Positions 16,063 to 25,308 of a stretch of DNA of 64,000 bases are shown piece by piece. The translations under genes and the position numbers were made by a program. The stretch is from contig NZ_OZ244942.1 in NCBI RefSeq assembly GCF_965222285.1, positions 3,348,001 through 3,412,000 of the forward strand, read 5' to 3'. This DNA is from Tepidicaulis sp002389665. GTDB lineage: Bacteria; Pseudomonadota; Alphaproteobacteria; Parvibaculales; Parvibaculaceae. Position 1 is the first letter of the stretch; each line of letters begins with the position of its first letter. The notes below the pieces were generated by a model. That model searched no databases and was not told where the DNA came from. It saw only the letters and a list, made by a program, of their open reading frames with translations.

Positions 16063-17448
16063 TCAGCGAACGCCAAGCTGGCGGATAGCGGCCGGCGTGT
16101 ACCGGTTCACATCCAGCTCATCGGCCCCATAGTTAATGGGCTGGCCTTCATTCTGCATGGCAAGGGCGAGGTAACGGCCGGCCTGCAGGTCATAGACGAT
16201 TTCCGCGCCTTTGTTGCAGAGCGGCTCACCGTAATCCTGACGGCCATGCAGTTCCTGAACGCGCCACAGCTCGCCGCGGCCGTCATAAAGTTCCGCACCC
16301 GTAATGGTCCAGCTGTCCTCGTCCAGATGGGTCACGCGGCGCGAGTAAACGTGGCGCGTGCCGCCCTTCAGATTGGCCTCGATGCTCCAAACCCGGTGCA
16401 GTTCATAGCGGACATGGTCCTGATTGAGATGCAGGGGCTTGAGGTAATCGGCATAGGACGCAAGCGAGGCGTCATAAGCATTGGCTGCAACGAATTTCGC
16501 GGACTTGCCGAGAACCGTCCAGTCATAGCGGTCCGGAGCGCCATTATAGCCGTCGAAGCTGTCCGAAGTGGACAGACCGTCGGAGTTGGTGCCCGGGTTG
16601 TCGTAAGCAATGTTCGGCGCGCGGCGCACACGGCGGGTACCGGGCGAATACTGCCAGGCTTTGCGGTCTTCAAGGGCACGGTTCAGCGTTTCGTGCACCA
16701 GGATCACGCTGCCGGCGGAGCGGGCCGGGGCCACGGTATTGGCGATGTAATAGAGCGAGATATTGTTCAGCTCTTCCGCGCGTTTTTTGCTCGGATCCGA
16801 CCATTGTAGAATGGCTTCGTCCTGCACCGTCTGGAGCTCGTATTCACCCGAACGGGTGACCGGCGCTGCCGTGAACTCACGCGTCAGTTTGAAGGCGCGG
16901 TAGCGCAGCGTGTGGTTCCAGATTACTTCCAGCGCATTGTTGGGGATCGGGAACGGGAAGCCCATGATCCCTTCAGACACACCATTACCGCCCGGCGTCA
17001 GTTCGGCGACCTGCGCATTGCGCTTCGTCGCTTCATAGACGAATTCCGGATACGCGCAGGACCGGCGGGTCTGATAGACCTTCATCTTATAGGTCGGGTA
17101 GGTCTCAAGCAGCGCCTTATAGCCATCGGTGAGCTGGCCCTCGAACTGGCCCATATTCCCCTGGCTAATTTCCACTTTGACGGCATCGCCCTTGAACGGG
17201 TTCGGCAGCAGCTTATCGGCGGAATATTCGCCTTTCACGCTGTCCGGCACGCCGGTCAGACCGCCGGTCCAGGCCGGGATATCCCCGCCATTACCCGCCT
17301 TTTCAGCGCCAACCGGCGTCAGATCGCCGCCCAGGCGGCCCACTTGCGCGTCCGGCACCTTGGCCAGCGCGCCGCCCATCGATAGGGCACTCACAAAAAA
17401 AGTACCGGCCAAAAGCGCCGGCACCGAAACACTCGTCTTACGCGTCAC
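16063..17448 (-). CDS. DUF1329 domain-containing exported protein
   Basis: The 461-residue protein starts with a signal peptide (VPALLAGTFFVSALSMGGALA) and matches DUF1329: LGGDLTPVGAEKAGNGGDIPAW near the mature N-terminus, LETYPTYKMKVYQTRRSCAYPEF, FPIPNNALEVIWNH, and VWSIEANLKGGTRHVYSRR. DUF1329 has a LolA/LolB-like fold and is thought to be a periplasmic carrier of hydrophobic molecules. Start GTG 17448 follows GGAGGG by eight bases; upstream starts spoil the signal peptide. It is the second gene of the DUF1302 cluster. Confidence 0.85.
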   Translation of the reverse strand: MTRKTSVSVPALLAGTFFVSALSMGGALAKVPDAQVGRLGGDLTPVGAEKAGNGGDIPAWTGGLTGVPDSVKGEYSADKLLPNPFKGDAVKVEISQGNMGQFEGQLTDGYKALLETYPTYKMKVYQTRRSCAYPEFVYEATKRNAQVAELTPGGNGVSEGIMGFPFPIPNNALEVIWNHTLRYRAFKLTREFTAAPVTRSGEYELQTVQDEAILQWSDPSKKRAEELNNISLYYIANTVAPARSAGSVILVHETLNRALEDRKAWQYSPGTRRVRRAPNIAYDNPGTNSDGLSTSDSFDGYNGAPDRYDWTVLGKSAKFVAANAYDASLASYADYLKPLHLNQDHVRYELHRVWSIEANLKGGTRHVYSRRVTHLDEDSWTITGAELYDGRGELWRVQELHGRQDYGEPLCNKGAEIVYDLQAGRYLALAMQNEGQPINYGADELDVNRYTPAAIRQLGVR

Positions 17449-17502
17449 GGTTTGTTCCCTCCACATGTGCCTGTGAAACCAGGCCCCTCTTTGCATAGCA
17501 AA

Positions 17503-17528
17503 GGGCCCGGCAGTTTCCCGCCGGGCCC
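17503..17528 (-). terminator. Intercistronic hairpin between DUF1302 and DUF1329 genes
   Basis: GGGCCCGGC (17503-17511) and GCCGGGCCC (17520-17528) pair perfectly around an eight-base loop. No T-run follows, so it more likely protects the upstream DUF1302 message or lowers DUF1329 expression than ends transcription. Confidence 0.5.
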
Positions 17529-17551
17529 CGCTAAGTCACATCCTACTATGA

Positions 17552-20161
17552 TTAGAACGAGTAGGACAAGTTGACTGAGACAAAGTCACGGTCTCCGTCA
17601 CGAGAATATTTCTCGTTGCCGAAGAAGTTCGTGTAGGAAATCCCGCCACGCCAGGAGCTCTGGTACGAGCCGTTCAGGGCAAGGCTGACGCGCTTGCGGC
17701 CTTCACGGTAGTTCGAGAGCGGTGCCGGGGAATTACCAGCCACGTCATGCTGCCATGCAATGGTCGGGTTCAGCGTGATCGGCGTGCCGAACGCGTTGTT
17801 GTACTGCAGCTGACCCAGGAGAACATAACCCCAGGAGAAGCTGGTCGGACGGCAGCCCGACCGCGGATCGAGAGCCAGAAGGCCGCCCAGCGGCAGGTCA
17901 GTACCGGCCGTACACACGTTCGACAGACGGCGCGGACCATTGTTTTGGCCAGCACCCTCTTCATCCGGCACATCCGGCACCCACATCGTGCCCACTTCCG
18001 TGACCAGGATACCAAGGTCGGAACCCAGGAAGCCGATCAGCGGGTTGGAGTTCGTGTAGGTCGCCGTCGTCCCGATCTGGGCCGTCAGCACTTCCTCACG
18101 GGTGAAACCCGTAATCTCCGACCCGTTGCCGCCACCGCAGCGAACGCCTAACCCGTAGGTATTCAAAGCGTCGAACTGCAGTGTGGCATCGCTGGCACTG
18201 ACCGGCAGCGCACATTGAGACGTGCCCGATGCAATCGTGAGCTGGTCCGTGTCGAGCTGCAGCGGCTGATCCGTGCGGAACGCCACTTCACCCTGCACAC
18301 CCCAATCACCAACGGTGGTGTTGAAGCTCATCCCATAGAGCTTGATGTCTTCCGGATATTCCAGGAAGAGGCTGTGCTGGGAATGGAGCGTCAAAGTCTC
18401 GGCGCCATCTGCAAGAATGCCGTCAAAGTCACCGTTACCATCCATATTAAAATCAGGCGTACCAGCCACGCCTTGGGCAAGAGCCAATGCGCAGTTGATG
18501 GCGGTAGCACGGGCAAGAGTGCCGGCCGCCGTTGCACCTGCAATTCCCAAATTCGCGGAGTTAAGAGGGTTGGTAGCAGTGGACCGGGTAGGGTGAGGTG
18601 TCAAACTATCGTAAACGCCCTGCGCGAGTGCAAGAAGCGGCGACGTGTTGGACAAGAGACCTGCCGGATCATTCACGAGCGTATTCTGAATTGCCGCATA
18701 CTGAACGGGATCAACAGCGGAAATAAGTGCATTGAGGCCAACAGCACCGAAATCTTGGGGCGCCCCCGCAGCGGTCTGACGGGCATCAGCTGCCGTACAC
18801 CCTTGCGCAAGCACACCGCGCGTAAGCAAGGTCGAGTCCTCGCCCACCGTTGACGTACCAACCTGCGGCGAACCGGCCCGCAGACTAACCAGCGGCAAAC
18901 GGCTATGGTAATTCATGAAGTAGAAGCCGAATTCCGTGGAATTCAATTCTTCCGAATACCAACGCAGCGCCAAACCATACTGCCCGCTATCGCTGGCTTC
19001 ACGGTCTGCAATACGCTCAACCGTGTTCAAGTCGCCATTTGCTAGACGATTGAATTCCGTCGTACCGATCGGGAAATTGGTCCGGTAATCGACAAACGGG
19101 TTGGTGCCCGTGGCGCCGCAAACCCGATTGTTCAAACCAGCTGCAGTATAAGCACCTTCGATCGCCGCATTTACGGCGCTGCTCAAATCACAGTTGCGGC
19201 GGAACGTGCCGCTCGTCGGACCGCCGCCGATGAAGGACGTAGCGAACTGGTTGCCGCCGGCAAGGCTGCCTTCCAGAACCACGTCGGAATCGGCGAAGGG
19301 CGTACCCGGACGGTCGAGCTGAATTTCTTCCCACTCAAGCTGATAGAAACCTTCCAGCGCGAGGTTATAGGGAAGACCGATAGAGCCGTAAGCAGCCCAG
19401 ATCGGCAGCAGGCCTTCTTTAATTTCAGCACCCGGACGGCGGAACGCATTCACATCGAGCGGCGCAATCGTGTTGATGCCGTTCAGAATGAATGTGCCTT
19501 CACCCCAGTTGATCACCTGGCGCCCGAGGCGCAGGTTCAGGGGAAGATCGCCCACGTTGTAATCGGCCGACACATAAAGGTCGAGCAGGTCGATATCGCG
19601 GGCCGCGTCCGTCTTGGCGCCATCCCCGATTTCCGAGCGATCATAGGAGCTGTCGCTATCCAGCACCGCATCGTAGAACGAGTTCACACGGGCAAACAGC
19701 GTATAGTTTTGCCAGCTTGCCTGAATATCGTTCGTCATCTTGATGACGCCCGACGTCAGATCCCACTGATCAAAGTTCAAGCGTCCATCATCCGTGTTGA
19801 TGGAGCCGTCATAATTGTCGCCCCGATCGAACGGATCGAAAGTCCCTGGAGCCATCAAATCGGTGCCGGCCTGGGTATCAAGCGTAACGACCCGACCGCC
19901 GCCCGGATTGAGCGCCGTGGTCAAACCATTGAAAGTCAGAACGTCGGCCCGGCTTTCAACGGGACCACCATTGCCTTCCGGCAGGAACAGGTCATTCCTC
20001 TCCGACGCGCGAACCGACACGCCGGCCGAAACCGTCGTATCGAAATAGACCTGAACCCCACCGAACTGGTATTCCAGCGCGTTGGCGGAACCGGCCGCTG
20101 CCACCATCGCAGCGCCAGCGGCACTGCTTAGGAGCAGAGAACGCAATCTGCTCTTCTTCAT
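17552..20161 (-). CDS. DUF1302 outer-membrane protein
   Basis: The 869-residue product has a signal peptide (LLLSSAAGAAMVAAAGSANA), a DUF1302-type start (LEYQFGGVQVYFDTTVSAGV), alternating amphipathic strands (LPLNLRLGRQVINWGEGTFI, SLRWGGISYTNFFG-like segments) and a terminal aromatic residue in NLSYSF, the usual BAM signal. DUF1302 proteins are FadL-like or porin-like barrels linked to uptake or export of hydrophobic compounds. It is longer than the roughly 600-residue Pseudomonas forms, with alanine- and asparagine-rich inserts in the middle. The ATG follows GAGGAGGA. It is first of the three envelope genes. Confidence 0.85.
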   Translation of the reverse strand: MKKSRLRSLLLSSAAGAAMVAAAGSANALEYQFGGVQVYFDTTVSAGVSVRASERNDLFLPEGNGGPVESRADVLTFNGLTTALNPGGGRVVTLDTQAGTDLMAPGTFDPFDRGDNYDGSINTDDGRLNFDQWDLTSGVIKMTNDIQASWQNYTLFARVNSFYDAVLDSDSSYDRSEIGDGAKTDAARDIDLLDLYVSADYNVGDLPLNLRLGRQVINWGEGTFILNGINTIAPLDVNAFRRPGAEIKEGLLPIWAAYGSIGLPYNLALEGFYQLEWEEIQLDRPGTPFADSDVVLEGSLAGGNQFATSFIGGGPTSGTFRRNCDLSSAVNAAIEGAYTAAGLNNRVCGATGTNPFVDYRTNFPIGTTEFNRLANGDLNTVERIADREASDSGQYGLALRWYSEELNSTEFGFYFMNYHSRLPLVSLRAGSPQVGTSTVGEDSTLLTRGVLAQGCTAADARQTAAGAPQDFGAVGLNALISAVDPVQYAAIQNTLVNDPAGLLSNTSPLLALAQGVYDSLTPHPTRSTATNPLNSANLGIAGATAAGTLARATAINCALALAQGVAGTPDFNMDGNGDFDGILADGAETLTLHSQHSLFLEYPEDIKLYGMSFNTTVGDWGVQGEVAFRTDQPLQLDTDQLTIASGTSQCALPVSASDATLQFDALNTYGLGVRCGGGNGSEITGFTREEVLTAQIGTTATYTNSNPLIGFLGSDLGILVTEVGTMWVPDVPDEEGAGQNNGPRRLSNVCTAGTDLPLGGLLALDPRSGCRPTSFSWGYVLLGQLQYNNAFGTPITLNPTIAWQHDVAGNSPAPLSNYREGRKRVSLALNGSYQSSWRGGISYTNFFGNEKYSRDGDRDFVSVNLSYSF

Positions 20162-20534
20162 TGTGAGCGATCCTCCTCGATCCTCGATGCTTTAACGCAC
20201 TGACGATGGTCGGAAGAAATGGGAGTTTAGATATGTCCCCTCGTAGACATGACTGCCCTCCCCCGACCAGTCAGCATCCCTCAAGCGCTACCCCACCGGG
20301 AAAGCCCTAAGAAGTCAACAAGGATGGGCGGTTTTTAAATAAAGCCGCCGGACTTCGAGTCCCGTTATTGCAGAATTGACACAGTTCCGCGTAAGGATAA
20401 TTTGTCCTAATTCAAATAGAAACAGGTCAGATCTTGCTTAGTCTTCATTGCGGAACGCTATTTTCTTCGCACCTGCAAAAAGCGCGGAAATGGCGCCATG
20501 ACGCGGTTTGCGGTGAGCGGGCAACCCGCGAAAA
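20162..20534. other. Intergenic region upstream of DUF1302
   Basis: These 373 bases hold the presumed leader of the DUF1302 operon, read leftwards, and the 3' side of the TetR gene. An AGGA/TCCT dyad lies at about 20394-20412 (TAAGGATAATTTGTCCTAA). I see no ORF, tRNA or clear terminator and cannot place a convincing -35/-10 pair. Confidence 0.4.
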
Positions 20535-21137
20535 TCACGCCGAAAGCGCATCATCGAGATAAAGCTCGGCCACCCGCAGCGCCTCGGCTCGGAGGGCTTT
20601 GCGGCGGGCGGCATCATCGGCAAGAAGTCCTGTATCTGTCAGTATAGAGAGCATTGAAAGAAAGGTGATTTTGATCGCCTCCGCCCGCGCTTGAGGTAAG
20701 CGCAGGCCTGCCCGCACCAGCGCTTCATCGAAGAGCCGGCCAAGCTGACTTTCCGGCTGCGTGATCTGCGGCCCATAGGGATGGCTGCGAATGAAGTGAC
20801 TGAAAAGCGGGCGCAGCGCCGCCTCTTCTTCAAGCCCCTGCCAATAGGTCTCCAGCACCTCCCGCAGGATGCGCTGCCAGGACGTGGAGGCCGGGAGTTC
20901 CTGAAGCCGGGCAAAGCAAAAATCGGTAATGCGGCCCGTCACCTCACTGTGCAATGCAGCAAGAAGATCGCCTGCATCGTCGAAATATTGATAGACCGAG
21001 CCCACCGGCACGCCTGCCCGCTCCGCCACCCGCGTGGTGGTGACCGAATCAAGTCCTTCCTCTTCCAAAAGCGCGCGCGCTGCCGCCAGCATCTGCCGGA
21101 CCCGCTCCCGGGCGCGCTTTTGTGTCGGCTGACGCAT
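20535..21137 (-). CDS. TetR/AcrR family transcriptional regulator
   Basis: The 200-residue protein has the TetR helix-turn-helix at about 12-60 (ARALLEEEGLDSVTTTRVAE, then AGVPVGSVYQYFDDAGDLL) and a helical ligand-binding domain. ATG 21137 has GGAG at a proper distance; the longer reading to 21185 would run into the operator. It is divergent from the beta-helix/cytochrome pair, with a perfect dyad in the shared intergenic region, so it probably represses itself and those genes. Confidence 0.85.
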   Translation of the reverse strand: MRQPTQKRARERVRQMLAAARALLEEEGLDSVTTTRVAERAGVPVGSVYQYFDDAGDLLAALHSEVTGRITDFCFARLQELPASTSWQRILREVLETYWQGLEEEAALRPLFSHFIRSHPYGPQITQPESQLGRLFDEALVRAGLRLPQARAEAIKITFLSMLSILTDTGLLADDAARRKALRAEALRVAELYLDDALSA

Positions 21138-21183
21138 GGCTGAACTCCGATCAGAAACCTGAAGAGAAGGCAGGACGCACCTC

Positions 21184-21252
21184 AATATGAATATCTTTCA
21201 TATTTTGATTGACGTCCAGCACCGGACGGCAAAAGATAAGGCAAAATATGAA
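21184..21252. promoter_or_regulatory. Candidate TetR operator with an extra half-site
   Basis: AATATGAA and TTCATATT form a perfect dyad with a five-base spacer at 21184-21204. A third copy of AATATGAA lies at 21245-21252. All fall between the divergent TetR and beta-helix genes. Confidence 0.65.
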
Positions 21253-21303
21253 TAAGTTTCAGAAAGCGGCGGCCCATGGCAGCCGGAAGCTGGAGGAATA
21301 CCT

Positions 21304-22593
21304 ATGTTATCCCTTAAAAGGCCCCTGTTTGCCGGCCTCGCCGCGCTCAGCCTGACCCTTGCCGCTTTCTCTGCAGGTGCCGAGGCCGCCACGCACACAC
21401 TCGATCTCTCGGGCACAGAGATGAGCGCCCAGGAAAGTCTGCAAACCGCGCTCATTCTGGCCGAGCCGGGCGATACGCTGCTGCTGCCCGAAGGCACCTT
21501 CGCGCTCACCGACGGGCTCTCCCTCGATATCGACAATGTCACGCTGAAAGGCGCGGGGCCGGACAAGACCGTTCTTTCCTTCAAAACCCAGGAAGCGGGC
21601 AGCGAAGGGCTGATGGTCACATCGAGCGGCGTGATGCTGGAAGATTTCGCCATCGAGGATGCGAAGGGCGATGCGATCAAAGTCATGGGCGCGGACGGCA
21701 TCACCATGCGGCGCCTGCGCACTGAATGGACGGCGGGGCCGAAAGAAACGAACGGCGCCTACGGCCTTTATCCCGTCTCCTCCAAGAATGTGCTGATCGA
21801 CAATTGCACGGCCATCGGCGCCTCCGATGCCGGGATCTATGTCGGCCAGTCGCAGCACATCATCGTGAAAAACAGCCGCGCGGCCTTCAACGTAGCGGGT
21901 ATCGAAATCGAAAATTCCTATTACGCCGATGTCTTCGGCAATACAGCCGAGCACAATACCGGCGGCATTCTGATTTTCGATCTGCCGGGCCTGCCGCAAC
22001 AGGGCGGCCATTCGATCCGCGTCTTCGATAACCGTGTCGTCAATAACGACACCGGCAATTTCGCGCCTGAAGGCAATATTGTCGGCGAAGTGCCGACAGG
22101 TACCGGCATCATGGTGATGGCAAACCGGGACGTGGAGGTTTTCGGTAATGAGATCGCCGGTAATGGCACCACCAATGTGCTCATCGTTGCCTACCCGAAC
22201 GAGTATGAAGACGAAAACTATTTCCCCTTCCCGCAAGGCATTCATGTGCATGGCAACCGCATCGGGGAAGGCGGCACGGCGCCCGATAACGAGATCGGCG
22301 AATTGATCGCGCAGATCACCGGCACACCCATCCCCGATATCATCTGGGACGGGCGCATGCCCTGGGGCGATTATTTCTTCGGCCCGGAGGCCGGCAATGG
22401 CATTTACATCGGCGAGAACACGGCAACGGATGAAGGCGGCCAAGTGGATTTCGCCAATGTCGATGCCACGATGTGGTATGCGGCAAACTGGTTCCACAGC
22501 ACGAAGCGGGAATTGCCGGATCATGCGGGCGGACCTGCAACGCTTACACCCGTCACGCTGGCACCCGTCACACAGTCGCAAGAGACGCAATAA
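21304..22593 (+). CDS. Parallel beta-helix repeat protein paired with an SO2930-type cytochrome
   Basis: A 429-residue exported protein with signal peptide (GLAALSLTLAAFSAGAEA) and right-handed parallel beta-helix repeats, seen as recurrent DNAGI/NN-type turns: DGITMRRLRTEW, NVLIDNCTAIG, HIIVKNSRAAFN, ADVFGNTAEHN, RDVEVFGNEIAGN. It matches the TIGR03805-like proteins that occur next to the diheme cytochromes of the TIGR03806/SO2930 group. Such folds usually bind or cleave polysaccharide, but catalytic residues are not obvious. GGAGGAA precedes the ATG. The cytochrome gene follows after 41 bases. Confidence 0.8.
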   Translation: MLSLKRPLFAGLAALSLTLAAFSAGAEAATHTLDLSGTEMSAQESLQTALILAEPGDTLLLPEGTFALTDGLSLDIDNVTLKGAGPDKTVLSFKTQEAGSEGLMVTSSGVMLEDFAIEDAKGDAIKVMGADGITMRRLRTEWTAGPKETNGAYGLYPVSSKNVLIDNCTAIGASDAGIYVGQSQHIIVKNSRAAFNVAGIEIENSYYADVFGNTAEHNTGGILIFDLPGLPQQGGHSIRVFDNRVVNNDTGNFAPEGNIVGEVPTGTGIMVMANRDVEVFGNEIAGNGTTNVLIVAYPNEYEDENYFPFPQGIHVHGNRIGEGGTAPDNEIGELIAQITGTPIPDIIWDGRMPWGDYFFGPEAGNGIYIGENTATDEGGQVDFANVDATMWYAANWFHSTKRELPDHAGGPATLTPVTLAPVTQSQETQ

Positions 22594-22634
22594 GAGGCAT
22601 AATAAGAGACTGGGTAAAAGCAGGTAGCGTAAAC

Positions 22635-23693
22635 ATGAAACGGGCCGCGCATATTCTCTTGGGCCTCGCCCTTTGGGCGGGAGGGGTGCTGCCCGCAGGC
22701 GCCGTCAATATGGAGGCGGTGCTGAGCAAGCGCCCTACCGCCGTACTTTCCGCTTACGGACTATTTGAGGATGGCGGCGCGCAGCGCCCGGCCAAAGGCG
22801 TTCTGCCTTACGATCTCATCACGCCGCTTTTTTCCGATTATGCGGAAAAGCGCCGCTTCGTCTTCGTGCCGGAGGGGAAAGCCGCTTCATATGACGGCGA
22901 AGATATTTTTTCTTTCCCCGTCGGCAGCGTTCTCGTCAAAACCTTCGCCTATAGGGATGAGAGCGCGTCCGCCGCCCACGGGCTTCGGCTCATCGAGACC
23001 CGCCTTCTCATTCATGGCGAAGACGGCTGGCACGCCTATCCTTATGTCTGGAACGAAGCGCAGAGCGAGGCGGTGCTCAAAGTGGCGGGCGCGCGGATGG
23101 AAATTCCGGTGCCACGGCCGGACGGGCGCACCCTCACTGCGCGCTATGCCGTGCCCAATGTCAATCAATGCAAGGGCTGTCATGTCTCCGGCAAGACGCT
23201 GGAGCCCATCGGCCCCAAGGCGCGCAATCTCAATCATGATTTTGCGTATGAAAGCGGCCCGGCCAATCAGCTGAGCACCTGGCAGGAGGCGGGCATTCTG
23301 ACGGCCCTTCCCGAAGGCGGGCCCGGCGCCTGGCCGCGCGTGCCGGACTGGTCGGACCCGGAAAGCGGCACGCTTGCCGCGCGCGCCCGCGCCTATCTCG
23401 ATGTGAACTGCGCCCATTGCCACAAGGAAGACGGGCCCGCGAAAACCTCCGGCCTCTTTCTCACCTGGCAGGAAAAAGACCCCGCCAGATGGGGTGTCCA
23501 TAAAAGACCCGTCGCCGCCGGGCGCGGCTCAGGCGGGCTTGCCTTCGACATTGCGCCGGGAGACCCGGAGGCCTCGATCCTTCACTACCGCATGAACTCC
23601 GCCGACCCCGGCATCATGATGCCCGAGCTCGGCCGCAGCCTCATCCACGAAGAAGGCGTCGCCCTGATCCGCGCCTGGATCGGGCAGCTTTAA
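22635..23693 (+). CDS. SO2930 family diheme c-type cytochrome
   Basis: The 352-residue protein has a signal peptide (HILLGLALWAGGVLPAGA) and two haem-c sites, CKGCH (179-183) and CAHCH (259-263), and ends with an RSLIHEEGVALIRAWIGQL segment typical of the family. Between them lie the LEPIGPKARNLNHDF block and a tryptophan-rich part. It is exported and haem is attached in the periplasm. It is co-transcribed with the beta-helix protein; the conserved pairing implies joint function, possibly redox-coupled modification of a polymer, which has not been demonstrated to my knowledge. ATG 22635 gives the clean signal peptide. Confidence 0.85.
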   Translation: MKRAAHILLGLALWAGGVLPAGAVNMEAVLSKRPTAVLSAYGLFEDGGAQRPAKGVLPYDLITPLFSDYAEKRRFVFVPEGKAASYDGEDIFSFPVGSVLVKTFAYRDESASAAHGLRLIETRLLIHGEDGWHAYPYVWNEAQSEAVLKVAGARMEIPVPRPDGRTLTARYAVPNVNQCKGCHVSGKTLEPIGPKARNLNHDFAYESGPANQLSTWQEAGILTALPEGGPGAWPRVPDWSDPESGTLAARARAYLDVNCAHCHKEDGPAKTSGLFLTWQEKDPARWGVHKRPVAAGRGSGGLAFDIAPGDPEASILHYRMNSADPGIMMPELGRSLIHEEGVALIRAWIGQL

Positions 23694-23735
23694 ACGAATT
23701 TGGGAAGTGGACGCAAATCACTCCCGGCACCGAGC

Positions 23736-24617
23736 TCAATCTTCCCTAGGCTGCAGAATGGTATTGATCGGGGGCAAGCGCTCGGACGAACAAGCAGTGA
23801 AGTTTTCCAATGATCCGCCCCTCGTCTTTACTGCAAATGCAAACAACTCATGAACAGCAATTGGCTTCTTTGTCTCACGCTCATAAACCCAGCGCCTGTA
23901 CCGAACGATGTCTCCACCGATCAGAAACCAGGTCGCTGGCTTAATAACGTCTTGTCTATTTTCATAGATATATGGCGCAGAGAGACGCTCTATCCGCTTC
24001 TTAACCACGCACCGGTTCCCCAGAAGCGATTTGTATTCTCTGTATTCGCGGCCGAATTGCGAGAGATCGGAAACAGAAACGTAATCTCCTTGAGCCAGCG
24101 AAGCTTCCGCTCTCCAAACCCGCCAAACCCAGTCATCAAATTCCGCGCAGTTAGCTGTTTGGTCATTTCGTGCCTCGAGCGTGTAACGGTACAGGCCCGT
24201 CACCATGCCGCGGCTGCCATATTCGGAATATGGAGGATCATCCTTGGCATCATAAAAGCTCTCGACATAATCATATTGATCGCGAACCAGCTCTTTGAAA
24301 CAAGGAAAACATCCGAACGAAAAGGGTGCTCTCTGATATTTTCCTGCTGCTATATCGGGCAGGGACACTGCATGGGCAAATGGAATGGTTGCGTATCCCT
24401 CAACACCAAACACGGGATTCACAAAGCCTTGCAGGTCACTCTCGCAGAGATCCGTTAGATCAGAGGGCATGTACAAGTTCCCTCCGCCGATCAAGGTCAA
24501 GAGCGTGGCCTGAAGCCAAACCACTCCGACATCCGGTCTATCGCAGCCTCCGAGCAGCAAAGGCAGCGCAAGAACCAGAAAGAAGCCCCGCCGGCGTTTT
24601 ACGCGGGAAAAGATCAT
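23736..24617 (-). CDS. Lipoprotein of unknown function, compositionally atypical
   Basis: The 293-residue protein has a lipoprotein signal peptide with lipobox LLGGC (Cys25), so it is probably anchored in a membrane. The rest has no domain I recognise; it is rich in Tyr, Arg and Asp, with cysteines at several sites (DLCESD, FGCFPCF, NCAEF, RCVVKK) that could form disulfides. The gene is visibly richer in A+T than its neighbours (one sampled line is about half G+C), a sign of recent acquisition. GGAGGGGGC precedes the ATG. It stands alone. Confidence 0.65.
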   Translation of the reverse strand: MIFSRVKRRRGFFLVLALPLLLGGCDRPDVGVVWLQATLLTLIGGGNLYMPSDLTDLCESDLQGFVNPVFGVEGYATIPFAHAVSLPDIAAGKYQRAPFSFGCFPCFKELVRDQYDYVESFYDAKDDPPYSEYGSRGMVTGLYRYTLEARNDQTANCAEFDDWVWRVWRAEASLAQGDYVSVSDLSQFGREYREYKSLLGNRCVVKKRIERLSAPYIYENRQDVIKPATWFLIGGDIVRYRRWVYERETKKPIAVHELFAFAVKTRGGSLENFTACSSERLPPINTILQPRED

Positions 24618-24711
24618 GCCCCCTCCATGAAACAGTAGTTTCCCCGACTATTTCACGGCGCCCACCGTAAGGAAAGCATGAGGTGGTATCGCCCATACTC
24701 CGCACATAAAG

Positions 24712-24742
24712 AAAAAAGCCGCCGCCCCTGAGGGCAGCGGCT
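24712..24742 (-). terminator. Rho-independent terminator of the copper operon
   Basis: On the minus strand AGCCGC-GCCC and GGGC-GCGGCT pair with one mismatch and are followed by T6 (A-run 24712-24717 on the plus strand). It lies 30 bases beyond the PCu(A)C stop. Confidence 0.8.
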
Positions 24743-24771
24743 TTTCATTCAGCCGCGAGCTTCCCAAAAAA

Positions 24772-25299
24772 TCAGTGCCCGCTGCCGTGATGTTTCATGC
24801 CTTCGCCTTTCTGCGCACCGCCGGAAAGATCGGGCGTCATGACGGAGAAGGTGACGGGCACGTGGCCCGCCTTTTCGAAAATCAGCGCGCCATCTACGGA
24901 CATGCCGTCTTCGAGCGGACCTTCAAGATCGAAGATCATCAGGTGATGGGCGCGGTGCTTGAAGATCAGCATACCGTTGGCCGGCACATCGGCGCTTTCG
25001 ATGCGGCGCATCTTCATCACCTCGCCTTCCTTGATATGGGTGTGCAGCTCGACACTGCCTGCCCCTTCAAGTTCGGCGCCGATCAAGCGGTCCGCCTCCC
25101 CGTGATTGTGCAGCGTGAAATAGCCCGCGCTCCGGCGCACCGGGCCGATGGTCGGGCGCAGCACCGCCTTTTCGATCATGAAGGGAGAAGCCGGGGCTTC
25201 GGCTTGTACTTCGGCCTCCGGCGCTTCCGCCGCATGAGCGCCAGCCATTGGAAAGGCGAAAGCGAGGGCGAGCAGGAAACTTGAAATCATGTAACGCAT
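24772..25299 (-). CDS. Periplasmic copper chaperone PCu(A)C
   Basis: The 175-residue precursor has a signal peptide (SFLLALAFAFPMAGAHA) and the PCu(A)C domain: SAGYFTLHNHGEADRLIGAE, then the copper site H(T)H...M-KMRR, and FKHRAHHLMIFDL, that is His and Met ligands spaced as in the H-M-x10-M-x21-H-x-M family motif. A histidine-rich tail (MKHHGSGH) adds further metal affinity. Such proteins deliver Cu(I) to cytochrome oxidase CuA or CuB centres. It ends a three-gene unit with an outer-membrane protein nine bases upstream. AAGGAA precedes the ATG. Confidence 0.9.
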   Translation of the reverse strand: MRYMISSFLLALAFAFPMAGAHAAEAPEAEVQAEAPASPFMIEKAVLRPTIGPVRRSAGYFTLHNHGEADRLIGAELEGAGSVELHTHIKEGEVMKMRRIESADVPANGMLIFKHRAHHLMIFDLEGPLEDGMSVDGALIFEKAGHVPVTFSVMTPDLSGGAQKGEGMKHHGSGH

Positions 25300-25308
25300 A
25301 AGAGTTCC

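Noticed and set aside
23850..24458. 202-codon rightward ORF opposite the lipoprotein gene
   Set aside because: The opposite strand has a signal peptide, lipobox and Shine-Dalgarno; this frame has none.
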